From: Clostridiales bacterium
GTDB taxonomy: Bacteria > Bacillota > Clostridia > Lachnospirales > Lachnospiraceae
Reading direction: 5' to 3'
DNA length: 64,000 bases
Assembly: GCA_012520645.1 (NCBI GenBank)
Contig: JAAYNV010000043.1
Coordinates: 1-64,000, forward strand
Below the pieces are notes generated by a model. The model searched no databases, was not told the origin of the DNA, and saw only the letters and a list, made by a program, of their open reading frames with translations. Every line of letters begins with the position of its first letter. Positions within the stretch are counted from its first letter, which is position 1. Shown in pieces: positions 42,920 to 52,217 of this stretch. The position numbers and the translations under genes are program-made.

Positions 42920-44030
42920 ATGCCAAGAAGAGGTGAAAACATTTACCACAGAAAAGATGGGCGATGGGAAGCACGTGTTCCGGTCGGATATACGGAAACC
43001 GGAAAGAAAAAATATCGTTCTCTGTATGCCAGAACCTATTCTGAAGCAAAACAAAAAATGAAAGAGCAAAAGCCATTGCCTCCTCTTAATGTAGCGGATA
43101 AACCGCTCGGGGATATGCGGATGGAGGAAGCAATTCAAAAATGGATGGAGGATAATCGTCTGCATTGGAAAGAATCTACTTATTCCTGCTATATGCAGAT
43201 TGCATCCAAGCAGCTTATCCCTGCTTTTGGAAAAATGAAGGTCAAAGAGGTAAGCAGCAGAGTGTTGAATCAGTTTGTGGAGGAAAAAAGAAGGGATGAT
43301 GTACCGTTATCTGATTCCTATTTAAAGGATATGATGCGTATTCTGATTCAGTCTTTAAAACATCTTCGGGATGGTTACGGTTATGATGTGGCTATTCCGC
43401 TTGCCAATTTAAAAATCCGTGAAAGAAGTGAAAAAAAACTTCCGGATCAGGAAACTATGAAAAAAGTTGGAAAAATATCTCCTGGATCATCTGGATAACC
43501 CAACCTGTCTCGGTACATTATTATGCTGTCATACTGGCTTGCGTATCGGAGAATTATGTGCTTTGTGCTGGGAGGATATTGACTTAGAACAGGGGATTCT
43601 GCATGTAAGACGTACGATACAGAGAATAAAAGTATATCGCGATGGAAAAGGTTATTCCCAGGTAATATTCAGCACACCAAAATCAAAGAAATCGGTGAGA
43701 GATATTCCACTGTCACCGGATATTCTGCAACATTTGAGAGCTGCAGCAAGAAAACCGGAAGATTTTGTAATACCGGGAAAAAATTGTTCTTATGCCGAGC
43801 CGAGAACTTTACAGTATCGTTTCCGTACTATATTAAGCGAGTGCGGCATTGAATATTTTAATTTCCATATGTTACGCCATATTTTTGCGTCACGCTGTAT
43901 TGCCCTCGGATTCGACACCAACAGCGTAAGCGAACTATTAGGGCACGCTAATGTACAGATTACCCTCGAGTTATATGTACATTCTTCTGCCGAGAGAAAG
44001 CGTGAACTGATGTCGCTGTTTTATTTGTAG
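42920..44030 (+). pseudogene. Tyrosine recombinase/integrase interrupted by one frameshift
   Basis: The first part (42920-43498 frame) has the N-terminal arm-binding domain (GENIYHRKDGRWEARVPVGY) and a SAM-like core-binding domain (TYSCYMQIASKQLIPAFGKM). The second part (from about 43467) has the catalytic domain: Arg in CHTGLRIGELCALCW, HxxR in FHMLRHIFAS, His in LLGHANVQ and Tyr in LELYVHSS. All catalytic residues remain. The frames join if one A is removed from the A6 run in GAAACTATGAAAAAAG (about 43456-43465), giving about 369 aa. No other phage or transposon genes adjoin it. Confidence 0.85.
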
Positions 44031-44136
44031 TTATTTACCGTATTTTTTCTGGTAGTATATATTGCTTAAGGGTATATATATGACTTTTGAGACGATATTA
44101 CGCTAAATAAAATACTTAATGAAGTATAATGCTATT

Positions 44137-44162
44137 TTATCATATTCATAGTAATATGATAA
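44137..44162. repeat. Perfect 10-bp inverted repeat after the integrase
   Basis: TTATCATATT (44137-44146) and AATATGATAA (44153-44162) with a 6-nt spacer. AT-rich and symmetric, in the gap between the integrase and the pseudouridine synthase. A further AATATGATAA-like copy occurs near 44196-44206. It could be a weak terminator or an operator. Confidence 0.6.
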
Positions 44163-44251
44163 GAGGAAATTTCTGCCAGGTGGATTTTTGAGAACAAATA
44201 TGATAATATAATATGATGTAACAAAGCAGAAGGGCTATTAAAGGCAGAAAA

Positions 44252-44974
44252 ATGAAATCCGAGAAAATAAGATTAAATAAATATTTGGCAGAGTGCGGTA
44301 TCTGTTCCAGGAGAGAAGCAGATAAATATATTGAACAAGGCAGAGTAACCGTGAATGGGAGCAGGGCGGTTACAGGAACGCAGGTGGCTAAGCAGGACAG
44401 AATCTGTGTGGATGGCAAAAAATTGCATGGGAAGAATAAGAAGGTTGTACTGGCTTATTATAAACCAATCGGTGTCACCTGTACGGAGAAGGACCGCTTT
44501 GCCGAAAAGACCATTCATGATGTGATTCATTATCCGGTTCGCGTGACTTATGCCGGAAGATTGGATAAGGATTCTGAAGGATTACTGCTTTTGACAAATG
44601 ATGGCCTTTTGATCCAAAAGATGATGAAGGCTGCAAACTGTCATGAAAAGGAGTATGTTGTAAAAGTTAAGAAAGAATTGACAGAGGAATTTTTGAAAAG
44701 AATGTCGGAAGGAGTTTTTCTGAAGGAACTGGAGCAGACGACAAGACCATGTAAGATTGTAAAAGAGGGAAAGTATACTTTTCGTATTGTGTTGACACAG
44801 GGACTGAATCGCCAGATCCGTCGGATGTGCGAGGCACTTGGACAGGAGGTCAGAAGTCTGAAGAGGATTCGGGTATTGAATATTGAATTGGATGATTTGA
44901 AATGCGGACAGTATCGGGAGATAAAAGGAGAGCAGCTGGCACGTCTTTATGAGCAGGCAGGCTGGAGCAGATAA
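44252..44974 (+). CDS. RNA pseudouridine synthase, RsuA/RluB/RluF family
   Basis: 240 aa. The N-terminal S4 RNA-binding domain (about 5-60: IRLNKYLAECGICSRREADK) is followed by the catalytic domain with the active-site Asp in YAGRLDKDSEGLLLLTNDG and the closing motifs TQGLNRQIRRMCEALG and VRSLKRIRVLNI. The QGLNRQIRRM form and length suit RluF-like enzymes, which modify 23S rRNA. The precise target uridine is not inferable. The NAD-ligase gene follows 81 bp downstream. Confidence 0.9.
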   Translation: MKSEKIRLNKYLAECGICSRREADKYIEQGRVTVNGSRAVTGTQVAKQDRICVDGKKLHGKNKKVVLAYYKPIGVTCTEKDRFAEKTIHDVIHYPVRVTYAGRLDKDSEGLLLLTNDGLLIQKMMKAANCHEKEYVVKVKKELTEEFLKRMSEGVFLKELEQTTRPCKIVKEGKYTFRIVLTQGLNRQIRRMCEALGQEVRSLKRIRVLNIELDDLKCGQYREIKGEQLARLYEQAGWSR

Positions 44975-45055
44975 TATCTTTCAGCAGTTATGTATGGTTG
45001 CAACTGTGATGTCCAATTAATGATTCGTGGAAATAAAATATCGGGAGTTATTAAA

Positions 45056-47020
45056 ATGAATGAGAAGCTGAAAACAGAGCGGATGAAGGAACTGATCGAA
45101 ATATTAAATCGTGCAGCCGAGGCATATTATGCCAAGGATGAAGAAATTATGAGTAACTTTGAATATGATAAGCTGCATGATGAATTGGTGGCTTTGGAAG
45201 CGGAGACCGGAATGGTGCTTTCGGGGAGTCCGACTGTCAGTGTAGGTTATGAAGCCGTAGATGAATTGCCAAAAGAACGGCATGAACGTCCGATGCTTTC
45301 TCTTGGCAAGACAAAGGATCGGGAGGAATTACGGGCATGGTTGAAGGGAAATCCTGCACTGCTAAGTTGGAAATTAGATGGACTTACAATAGTTTTAACC
45401 TATGTTGAAGGAAAACTTGCAAAAGCGGTTACCAGAGGAAATGGTGAGGTGGGTGAGGTAATTACCAATAATGCACGTACCTTTAAGAATATTCCACTAC
45501 AGATTTCTTATACGGGAGAATTGATTCTGCGCGGCGAGGCTGTTATTTCTTATTCTGATTTTGAGAAGATTAATCAGGAAATTGAAGATGTTGAATCCAG
45601 ATATAAGAATCCAAGAAATTTGTGCAGTGGGTCGGTCAGACAGTTGAATAATGAGATTACGGCAAAGAGAAATGTGCAGTTTTATGCCTTCAGTCTCGTG
45701 AAAGCGGAAGGTGTGGACTTTGATAATTCCAGAGAAAAACAGTTTGATTTTTTAAAAAAACAGGGATTTTCGGTAGTAGAATATGAAAAAGTGACGGAAG
45801 AAAATATTCTGGAATGTATTGCAAGATTTGAAGAGAAAATCGAGATTTATGATATACCGTCGGATGGACTTGTTCTGAGCTATGATGATATTGCTTACGG
45901 TCAGTCACTGGGAAGGACAGCAAAATTTCCAAGAGATTCCATTGCGTTCAAGTGGGCAGATGAAATACGTGAAACGACGCTGAAGGAGATTGAGTGGAGT
46001 CCCAGCCGGACCGGTCTGATTAATCCGGTAGCAATTTTTGAACCGGTGGAGCTGGAAGGCACTACTGTAAGCCGTGCGAGTGTTCACAATATCAGTATTA
46101 TGCGTTCGCTGAAGCTGGGAATCGGTGACCGTATTACGGTTTATAAAGCGAATATGATTATTCCACAGATAGCAGAGAATCTGACGGGAAGCGGAAAGAT
46201 AGATATACCGGAACGCTGTCCGGTCTGCGGACAGCCGACAGAGATCAGACAGATAAATGACGTGCAGTCGCTTTACTGTATGAATCCGTTTTGCGATGCA
46301 AAGAAAATAAAAGCGTTTACTCTTTTTGTCAGCCGGGATGCCATGAATATCGACGGTTTATCAGAGGCTACGTTAGAGAAATTTATATTGAAGGGATTCC
46401 TACACGGATTTTCTGATATCTTTCATCTTTCACAGTATCAGAATGAGATTACACAAATGGAAGGCTTTGGGGAAAAATCCTGTCAGAATCTGCTGGATAG
46501 TATCGAAAAGGCGCGAGATACCTCGCTTCCCAAGCTGATATACAGTCTTGGAATCGCCAATATCGGTCTGGCGAATGCTAAAATGCTCTGCAGAGAATAT
46601 CAATATGATCTGGAAAAGCTGCTCTCGGCTGATATAGCGTCTCTCAGCCGGATTGATGGAGTCGGAAATGTGATCGCCGAGGCCTTTGTGTCATATTTTT
46701 CGGATGAGAAGAATCGCAAACAGTTTGAAAAGCTTTTGAAAGAAGTCAGAATAGCAAAAGAGCAGGTGGAAGAAGGCAGTCAGACATTAGCAGGAAAAAG
46801 TTTTGTGATTACAGGAAGTCTGGAGCAATTTGCCAGCCGGAATGAATTGAAGGAGTTGATTGAGCAGAAGGGTGGTAAGGTGACTGGCAGTGTGACCGGC
46901 AAGACAGAATGTCTGATTAATAATGATAGCAGTTCCGGTTCTTCGAAAAATAAAAAGGCAAAGGAGCTTGGAATACGCATTTTAACGGAAGAACAGTTTC
47001 TGGAAGAGTACATGCGATAG
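45056..47020 (+). CDS. ligA: NAD+-dependent DNA ligase LigA
   Basis: 654 aa from ATG 45056 (GGGAG upstream); the frame is open to 44990, but family similarity begins here. Domain Ia/adenylation has YDKLHDELVALE and the nucleotidyl Lys K106 in WKLDGLTIV. The OB fold includes RTGLINPVAIFEPVELEGTT. The zinc finger is CPVCG...YCMNPFC. HhH repeats follow (FGEKSCQNLLDSIE, ISSLSRIDGVGNVIAEAF-like region), and a BRCT domain closes the protein (LAGKSFVITGSLEQF). It seals nicks in replication and repair. Metal and NAD motifs are intact. Confidence 0.95.
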   Translation: MNEKLKTERMKELIEILNRAAEAYYAKDEEIMSNFEYDKLHDELVALEAETGMVLSGSPTVSVGYEAVDELPKERHERPMLSLGKTKDREELRAWLKGNPALLSWKLDGLTIVLTYVEGKLAKAVTRGNGEVGEVITNNARTFKNIPLQISYTGELILRGEAVISYSDFEKINQEIEDVESRYKNPRNLCSGSVRQLNNEITAKRNVQFYAFSLVKAEGVDFDNSREKQFDFLKKQGFSVVEYEKVTEENILECIARFEEKIEIYDIPSDGLVLSYDDIAYGQSLGRTAKFPRDSIAFKWADEIRETTLKEIEWSPSRTGLINPVAIFEPVELEGTTVSRASVHNISIMRSLKLGIGDRITVYKANMIIPQIAENLTGSGKIDIPERCPVCGQPTEIRQINDVQSLYCMNPFCDAKKIKAFTLFVSRDAMNIDGLSEATLEKFILKGFLHGFSDIFHLSQYQNEITQMEGFGEKSCQNLLDSIEKARDTSLPKLIYSLGIANIGLANAKMLCREYQYDLEKLLSADIASLSRIDGVGNVIAEAFVSYFSDEKNRKQFEKLLKEVRIAKEQVEEGSQTLAGKSFVITGSLEQFASRNELKELIEQKGGKVTGSVTGKTECLINNDSSSGSSKNKKAKELGIRILTEEQFLEEYMR

Positions 47021-47114
47021 CGGATGGCGGGTAGAGAAGGTACGCTGCCCGGTATCCGCTTGTAAAATATAATATAAATTTAATAATGTATGTACTTGAA
47101 AAGGAGAAAAGAAA

Positions 47115-48020
47115 ATGCCGATCAAAACACAGAATGACCTTCCAGCTAAGGAAAAGCTGGAAAATGAAAATATATTTGTTGTTGATGAAAACAGAGCTCT
47201 GCATCAGGATATCCGTCCGCTGCAGATCTGTATTCTGAATTTAATGCCGGTTAAAGAGGAAACAGAGCTGCAGTTATTGCGTGCACTTTCCAATACACCA
47301 CTGCAGGTGGATGTTACTTTCATGAAGATGAACAGTCATGTTTCCTTGAATACTTCTGCGAATCATTTGAATAAATTTTATAATACATTTGAGGAACTGA
47401 AAAATAATAAGTATGATGGCCTGATTATTACAGGTGCGCCGGTGGAACAGATGGAGTTTGAAGAAGTGGATTACTGGGAGGAACTTTGCCAGATCATGGA
47501 GTGGTCAAAGAAGCATGTGACATCCACACTGCATATCTGTTGGGGGGCTCAGGCAGGGTTATATTATCATTTTGGATTAAAAAAGCATCTTTTGCCGCAG
47601 AAGCTTTTTGGCATTTATTCGCACAGAGTTATGAACCGGAAGGTGCCGCTTGTGCGGGGCTTTGATGATATTTTTATGGCACCTCACAGCAGGCATACGA
47701 CGGTTTTAGCGGAGGATATACATAATTGCAAAGAGCTTACCGTACTTGCAGAGTCGGAAGAAGCAGGGGTGTTCCTTGCCTTGACGGACGAGGGTAGACA
47801 GATTTTTGTTATGGGTCATCCGGAGTATGACAGAATGACGCTGAATAATGAATATTTTCGGGATAAGAACAAGGGATTGCCAATACAGGTGCCGTTTAAT
47901 TATTATCCGGATGATGATGATACAAAGCGCCCATATTTACAGTGGCGTTCCCATGCGAATGATCTGTATAGTAACTGGCTGAATTATTACGTTTATCAGC
48001 TTACACCTTATGAACTATAG
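47115..48020 (+). CDS. metA: Homoserine O-acyltransferase MetA (probably O-acetyltransferase)
   Basis: 301 aa. First step of methionine synthesis from homoserine. A glutamine-amidotransferase-like fold with nucleophile C142 ([16 protein letters not shown]) and catalytic His/Glu in VMGHPEYDR. Substrate residues are in [20 protein letters not shown]. Residue 111 is Glu ([13 protein letters not shown]); published work on Bacillus cereus MetA linked Glu111 to acetyl-CoA and Gly to succinyl-CoA use, so acetyl is the likely acyl group. No SAM riboswitch or T-box is seen in the 94-bp leader. RBS AAAGGAGAAAAG. Confidence 0.93.
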   Translation: MPIKTQNDLPAKEKLENENIFVVDENRALHQDIRPLQICILNLMPVKEETELQLLRALSNTPLQVDVTFMKMNSHVSLNTSANHLNKFYNTFEELKNNKYDGLIITGAPVEQMEFEEVDYWEELCQIMEWSKKHVTSTLHICWGAQAGLYYHFGLKKHLLPQKLFGIYSHRVMNRKVPLVRGFDDIFMAPHSRHTTVLAEDIHNCKELTVLAESEEAGVFLALTDEGRQIFVMGHPEYDRMTLNNEYFRDKNKGLPIQVPFNYYPDDDDTKRPYLQWRSHANDLYSNWLNYYVYQLTPYEL

Positions 48021-48121
48021 GGTGAATCCTGTACCGGAGCGTGGATGGCGTAAAATGGAAAAAAAGAGAGAAAATAGATTAGACAGAATATTCACAAGAA
48101 AGAGGAAGGAAGAAGCAGTCC

Positions 48122-48808
48122 ATGGCAATGATTACAAATGACTGGCTGGATGCAGTTCAGACGGAATTTCGAAAACCATATTACAAGGAACTGTATCAGT
48201 TCGTGAAAGAAGAATACAGCAGAGTGGTTGTATATCCGCCAGCGGATGATATTTTTAATGCACTGCATTTTACTCCGCTAAGCAAAGTCAAGGTATTGGT
48301 GCTGGGGCAGGATCCATATCATAATGAGAGACAGGCACATGGGCTGAGTTTTTCTGTATTACCGGAACAGAGGGAACTACCGCCGTCATTACAGAATATT
48401 TATAAAGAATTGCAGGATGATCTGGGATGTTACCTGCCCAATAACGGGTATTTGAAAAAATGGGCAGATCAGGGAGTGCTGATGCTTAATACCGTGCTGA
48501 CTGTGCGTGCACATCAGCCCAATTCCCATCAGGGAAAGGGATGGGAGCAGTTTACCGATGCAATCATCCAGGCGGTCAATGCACAGGATAGACCGATTGT
48601 CTATATGCTTTGGGGCAGACCGGCACAGAGTAAGATTCCCATGCTGACAAATCCGAAGCATTTGATTCTTAAGGCGCCACATCCAAGTCCGTTGTCTGCC
48701 TACAGAGGATTTTTTGGATGCAGGCATTTTAGCCAGGCGAACGAGTTTTTAGAAAAAAACGGTATTGAACCGATTGACTGGCAGATTGAAAATATTACGA
48801 GGACATGA
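48122..48808 (+). CDS. ung: Uracil-DNA glycosylase (family 1)
   Basis: 228 aa. Active-site motifs are the water-activating D64 in GQDPYH, the NTVLTVR block (LLNTVLTVRAHQPNSH region) and H187 in APHPSPLSAYRGFFGC, the leucine-loop motif. It excises uracil from DNA. Family-1 length is standard. RBS AGGAAGAAG. Monocistronic in appearance, followed by tRNA-Leu. Confidence 0.97.
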   Translation: MAMITNDWLDAVQTEFRKPYYKELYQFVKEEYSRVVVYPPADDIFNALHFTPLSKVKVLVLGQDPYHNERQAHGLSFSVLPEQRELPPSLQNIYKELQDDLGCYLPNNGYLKKWADQGVLMLNTVLTVRAHQPNSHQGKGWEQFTDAIIQAVNAQDRPIVYMLWGRPAQSKIPMLTNPKHLILKAPHPSPLSAYRGFFGCRHFSQANEFLEKNGIEPIDWQIENITRT

Positions 48809-48903
48809 AGCTTACAGGAAGGAAAATGCGAAAAAGTATGCTTGATACGGAAAATTTAACCGAAAGGATTTTGGACAAATTTGAACAAATCTGCAAAAAA
48901 ATC

Positions 48904-48932
48904 TTGCATTAAAAAATGTGATATGATATGAT
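48904..48932 (+). promoter_or_regulatory. Promoter of tRNA-Leu
   Basis: TTGCAT (48904-48909), 17-bp spacer, TATGAT (48927-48932), about 20 bp before the tRNA. A second TATGAT overlaps at 48922. Confidence 0.65.
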
Positions 48933-48952
48933 ACATAACAGTTGTGAATCGA

Positions 48953-49035
48953 GCCGGCGTGTCGGAATGGCAGACGAGGCAGACTCAAAATCTGTTGTGG
49001 GCAACCACGTGCGGGTTCAAGTCCCGCCGCCGGCA
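48953..49035 (+). tRNA. tRNA-Leu (anticodon CAA)
   Basis: 83 nt, acceptor GCCGGCG (48953-48959) pairing with CGCCGGC (49028-49034), discriminator A. The anticodon arm is GCAGA-CTCAAAA-TCTGT with anticodon CAA (reads UUG). The long variable arm marks a class II tRNA. The T arm has GGTTCAAGTCC. CCA is not encoded. Confidence 0.95.
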
Positions 49036-49043
49036 GTGCTTTG

Positions 49044-49081
49044 AAAGCCGCAAATCCTTGTAATCGGGGTTTGCGGCTTTT
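49044..49081 (+). terminator. Terminator after tRNA-Leu
   Basis: Stem AAAGCCGCAAATCC / GGGTTTGCGGCTTT (49044-49057, 49067-49080) with a 9-nt loop and T tract. Confidence 0.88.
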
Positions 49082-49225
49082 CGATTTATTCTTTTGCAGA
49101 AGCCACTGGAAAATTTAACGCTCTATAGCGTAAAACTACTTTTAAAAATCGTCCATTTAGTGTATAGTAAAATCGTGGGTCATATTGCATAATACAGAGG
49201 ATGAAACGGAAAGCAGGTACTGTGG

Positions 49226-49549
49226 ATGGAATGCAGGGAAGCGGAACGGCTGGTAGGAAAGTTTATAGATGATGAAATGGACAGCGTGGAACTGTCTGAT
49301 TTTCTGGAGCATGTAGAGCACTGCGGATCCTGCATGGAAGAACTTTCCATACAGTTTTTGGTGGAAGAGGGTATGCACCGGTTGGAAGAGGGAAACACTT
49401 TTGACCTGCAGAATGAACTTTTGTCCAGACTGGATGCGGCAAGAAAGCAAGTGATGCGCAGGAAGACTGTTTTTAAAGCATTGTATTATGGAGAAATGGC
49501 AGCCATTATTTTGATATTAATTCTGACGATTGTGGTGATTATCTTATGA
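49226..49549 (+). CDS. Membrane-anchored zinc-finger (zf-HC2-type) anti-sigma-like protein
   Basis: 107 aa. The N-terminal segment MECREAERLVGKFIDDEM and HVEHCGSCMEEL gives the Cys...His-x3-Cys-x2-Cys-like zinc site of zf-HC2 anti-sigma domains (C3, H31, C34, C37). One C-terminal transmembrane helix (about 88-107, AAIILILILTIVVIIL) ends the protein with almost nothing outside. No sigma-factor gene is adjacent. It overlaps polA by 4 bp (ATGA), so the two are translationally coupled. Function unknown; anti-sigma is the family inference. Confidence 0.72.
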   Translation: MECREAERLVGKFIDDEMDSVELSDFLEHVEHCGSCMEELSIQFLVEEGMHRLEEGNTFDLQNELLSRLDAARKQVMRRKTVFKALYYGEMAAIILILILTIVVIIL

Positions 49550-52215
49550 ATGGGAAATTGGTTTTGATTGATGGACACAGCATTTTGAACCGGGCTTTTT
49601 ACGGAGTTCCTCCGCTTACCAACGCCAAGGGACTTCATACGAATGCAGTGTACGGATTTTTAAATATTATGTTTAAGATTCTGGAGGAAGAACAACCGGA
49701 CTATCTGGCGGTTGCTTTTGATGTGAAAGCTCCGACCTTCCGTCATAAAATGTTCGAGGCATATAAGGGAACCAGAAAACCGATGCCGCAGGAACTGCAT
49801 GAACAGGTTCCTGTTATGAAAGAACTTTTAAAAGCCATGGGAATTTTGATTATGGAACAGCCTGGACTGGAGGCAGATGATATTCTGGGTACGATGGCAA
49901 AGCGTGCGGAACAGGAAGGGCTGGAAGTTTCACTTGTATCAGGAGACCGGGATCTTTTGCAGATTGCTTCCGAACATATCAAAATCCGGATTCCAAAGAC
50001 AAAGAGCGGTAGAACGGAAATCGAGGATTATTATGCAGCCGATGTAAAGGAAAGATACCAGGTGACACCGGCGCAGTTTATTGAACTGAAAGCTCTGATG
50101 GGGGATACGGCGGATAACATACCGGGAGTACCGAAGGTAGGGGAGAAGACAGCGACTGAGCTGATGGTACAGTTTGGTTCACTGGACGGTATTTACAGTC
50201 ATATTGAAGAGGTGGCGAAAAAAAGTATCCGGGAGTCTCTTACTTTAAACAGGGAGCTTGCGGATTTGAGCAAAGCGCTTGCCACGATTGAAGTAAATGC
50301 AGATATCAGTTACCGGCTGGAAGAGGCAAAGATACAGGATTTTTATACAAAGGAAGCTTATGTGCTCTGTAAGGAGCTGGAATTTAAAAATATGCTTGGA
50401 AGGTTTGAAAAGGGATCCGAGGCAGTGCTTGCACAGACGGAGCATATGCAGACGGTTACTGATCTGGCGGAAGCGGAACGGATTTTTGCTGAGGCGGAAA
50501 AGACCCCGGAAATCGGACTTTATCTGGCAGAAGAGGGAAAGGGACAAAAGGGATTTTATGGTCTTTCCATCTGTTATTCGGAGCAGGACATTTATTTCCT
50601 AAAGGCAGAGGGATTTTTGACAGAGGAATATTTCAGAGGAAAGTTGTCTGGACTTTATGGGCGGACAGAAGAACGCGGAAATAGCCTGTCCTGTTTTCAG
50701 GTCAAGCATTTCTATGACTGGTTTGGAAATGAAAGTCTGCCGGAAAAAGGGACATTATTCGATATTTTAATTGGAGCATATCTGTTGAATCCACTAAAAA
50801 ATGATTATGAGATTGAGGATATCGCAGGAGAGCATCTGGGTCTGCTTATACCGGGTAAAAATCAGGTATTCGGAAAACTTTCGATGGAGAGGGCTCTTTT
50901 AGAGAAGGAAAAGGAAACGGCAGAATACATTTGTTTTGCTGCCTATACGGCGTGGAAGGCAGGCGGTGTGATCAGACAGAAGCTGCGGGATACCGGAATG
51001 GAACAGCTTTTTGACGAAATCGAGATGCCTCTTTCTTTTGTACTTTATGACATGGAGAAAATCGGAGTCAGGGTAAAACGTGAGGAATTAAAGGCATACG
51101 GAGAAGCATTGGTCAGCCGGATCGGTGAACTGGAAACGAGTATTCATGAAAAGGCGGGAGAGAGCTTTAATATCAATTCACCAAAGCAGCTTGGAGAAAT
51201 TTTGTTCGGAAAGCTGGGCATTTCCGGTGGGAAAAAGACTAAGACCGGTTATTCCACGGCTGCAGATGTATTGGAAAAACTTGCACCGGAATATCCGATT
51301 GTAGATGAAATTCTAGAATACCGGGGGCTTTCAAAGTTAAAATCCACTTATGCGGATGGTCTGTCAGCCTATATCGGAGAGGATGAGCGTATTCACAGCA
51401 ATTTTAATCAGACGATTACGGCGACCGGACGAATTAGTTCTACCGAACCAAACCTTCAGAATATACCGATGCGTATGGAACTTGGCAGAAGAATCCGTAA
51501 GGTATTTGTTCCGCAAGAAAACTGTTTGTTCATGGATGCGGATTATTCCCAGATCGAACTAAGGGTATTGGCACATATGTCAGGTGACGGGCAGTTGATC
51601 GAGGCGTATCATACGGATGCGGATATTCATCGCATCACAGCCTCTAAAGTATTCCATACCCCTTTTGAAGAGGTGACGGACTTGCAGAGGCGCAATGCCA
51701 AAGCGGTCAACTTCGGTATTGTTTATGGGATCAGTTCTTTTGGACTGAGTCAGGATCTGAGTATTACAAGAAAAGAAGCAGATGAATATATTGAGCAGTA
51801 CTTCAGCACGTATCCGAAGGTAAAGCAATTTCTGAATCAGCTGGTAGAGGATGCAAAGAAGCAGGGGTACGTGACGACTATGTTCGGCAGGAGGCGTCCG
51901 GTACCGGAGCTTTCTTCCAGTAATTTCATGCAGCGTTCCTTTGGTGAGCGTGTGGCAATGAATTCACCGATTCAGGGAACGGCAGCCGATATTATTAAAA
52001 TTGCGATGATTCAGGTGTGGAAGGGACTGAAGGAAGCAGGACTTTCTTCCAGACTGATTTTGCAGGTACATGATGAACTGCTTTTAGAGGTGCCGAAGCA
52101 GGAAAAGGAACAGGCAGAGAAAATTCTTTCCGAGAGGATGCAGAAAGCGGCAGAACTGGCAGTGGATCTGGTTGTGGATCTGCATACGGGAGAAAACTGG
52201 TATGAGGCGAAATAG
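49546..52215 (+). CDS. polA: DNA polymerase I
   Basis: 889 aa. The N-terminal 5'-3' exonuclease domain (1-290: LVLIDGHSILNRAFYGVPPL, LEADDILGTMAKRAEQEGLE, ALMGDTADNIPGVPKVGEKT) and polymerase domain (motif A DADYSQIELRVLAHMSGD, motif B RRNAKAVNFGIVYGISSFGL, motif C QVHDELLLEVP) are intact. The middle region (about 300-480) retains the 3'-5' exonuclease fold but not the acidic DxE start (EIGLYLAEEG), so proofreading is probably lost, as in several Firmicutes. It fills gaps in repair and removes RNA primers. coaE follows 2 bp later. Confidence 0.96.
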   Translation: MNGKLVLIDGHSILNRAFYGVPPLTNAKGLHTNAVYGFLNIMFKILEEEQPDYLAVAFDVKAPTFRHKMFEAYKGTRKPMPQELHEQVPVMKELLKAMGILIMEQPGLEADDILGTMAKRAEQEGLEVSLVSGDRDLLQIASEHIKIRIPKTKSGRTEIEDYYAADVKERYQVTPAQFIELKALMGDTADNIPGVPKVGEKTATELMVQFGSLDGIYSHIEEVAKKSIRESLTLNRELADLSKALATIEVNADISYRLEEAKIQDFYTKEAYVLCKELEFKNMLGRFEKGSEAVLAQTEHMQTVTDLAEAERIFAEAEKTPEIGLYLAEEGKGQKGFYGLSICYSEQDIYFLKAEGFLTEEYFRGKLSGLYGRTEERGNSLSCFQVKHFYDWFGNESLPEKGTLFDILIGAYLLNPLKNDYEIEDIAGEHLGLLIPGKNQVFGKLSMERALLEKEKETAEYICFAAYTAWKAGGVIRQKLRDTGMEQLFDEIEMPLSFVLYDMEKIGVRVKREELKAYGEALVSRIGELETSIHEKAGESFNINSPKQLGEILFGKLGISGGKKTKTGYSTAADVLEKLAPEYPIVDEILEYRGLSKLKSTYADGLSAYIGEDERIHSNFNQTITATGRISSTEPNLQNIPMRMELGRRIRKVFVPQENCLFMDADYSQIELRVLAHMSGDGQLIEAYHTDADIHRITASKVFHTPFEEVTDLQRRNAKAVNFGIVYGISSFGLSQDLSITRKEADEYIEQYFSTYPKVKQFLNQLVEDAKKQGYVTTMFGRRRPVPELSSSNFMQRSFGERVAMNSPIQGTAADIIKIAMIQVWKGLKEAGLSSRLILQVHDELLLEVPKQEKEQAEKILSERMQKAAELAVDLVVDLHTGENWYEAK

Positions 52216-52217
52216 GT

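Noticed and set aside
47021-47114. SAM riboswitch before metA
   Set aside because: Only 94 bp, with one small hairpin (GCGGAT...ATCCGC) and no S-box core sequences.
48953-49035. tRNA-Leu as attachment site for the integrase
   Set aside because: The integrase ends about 5 kb upstream, and core genes (ligA, metA, ung) lie between them.
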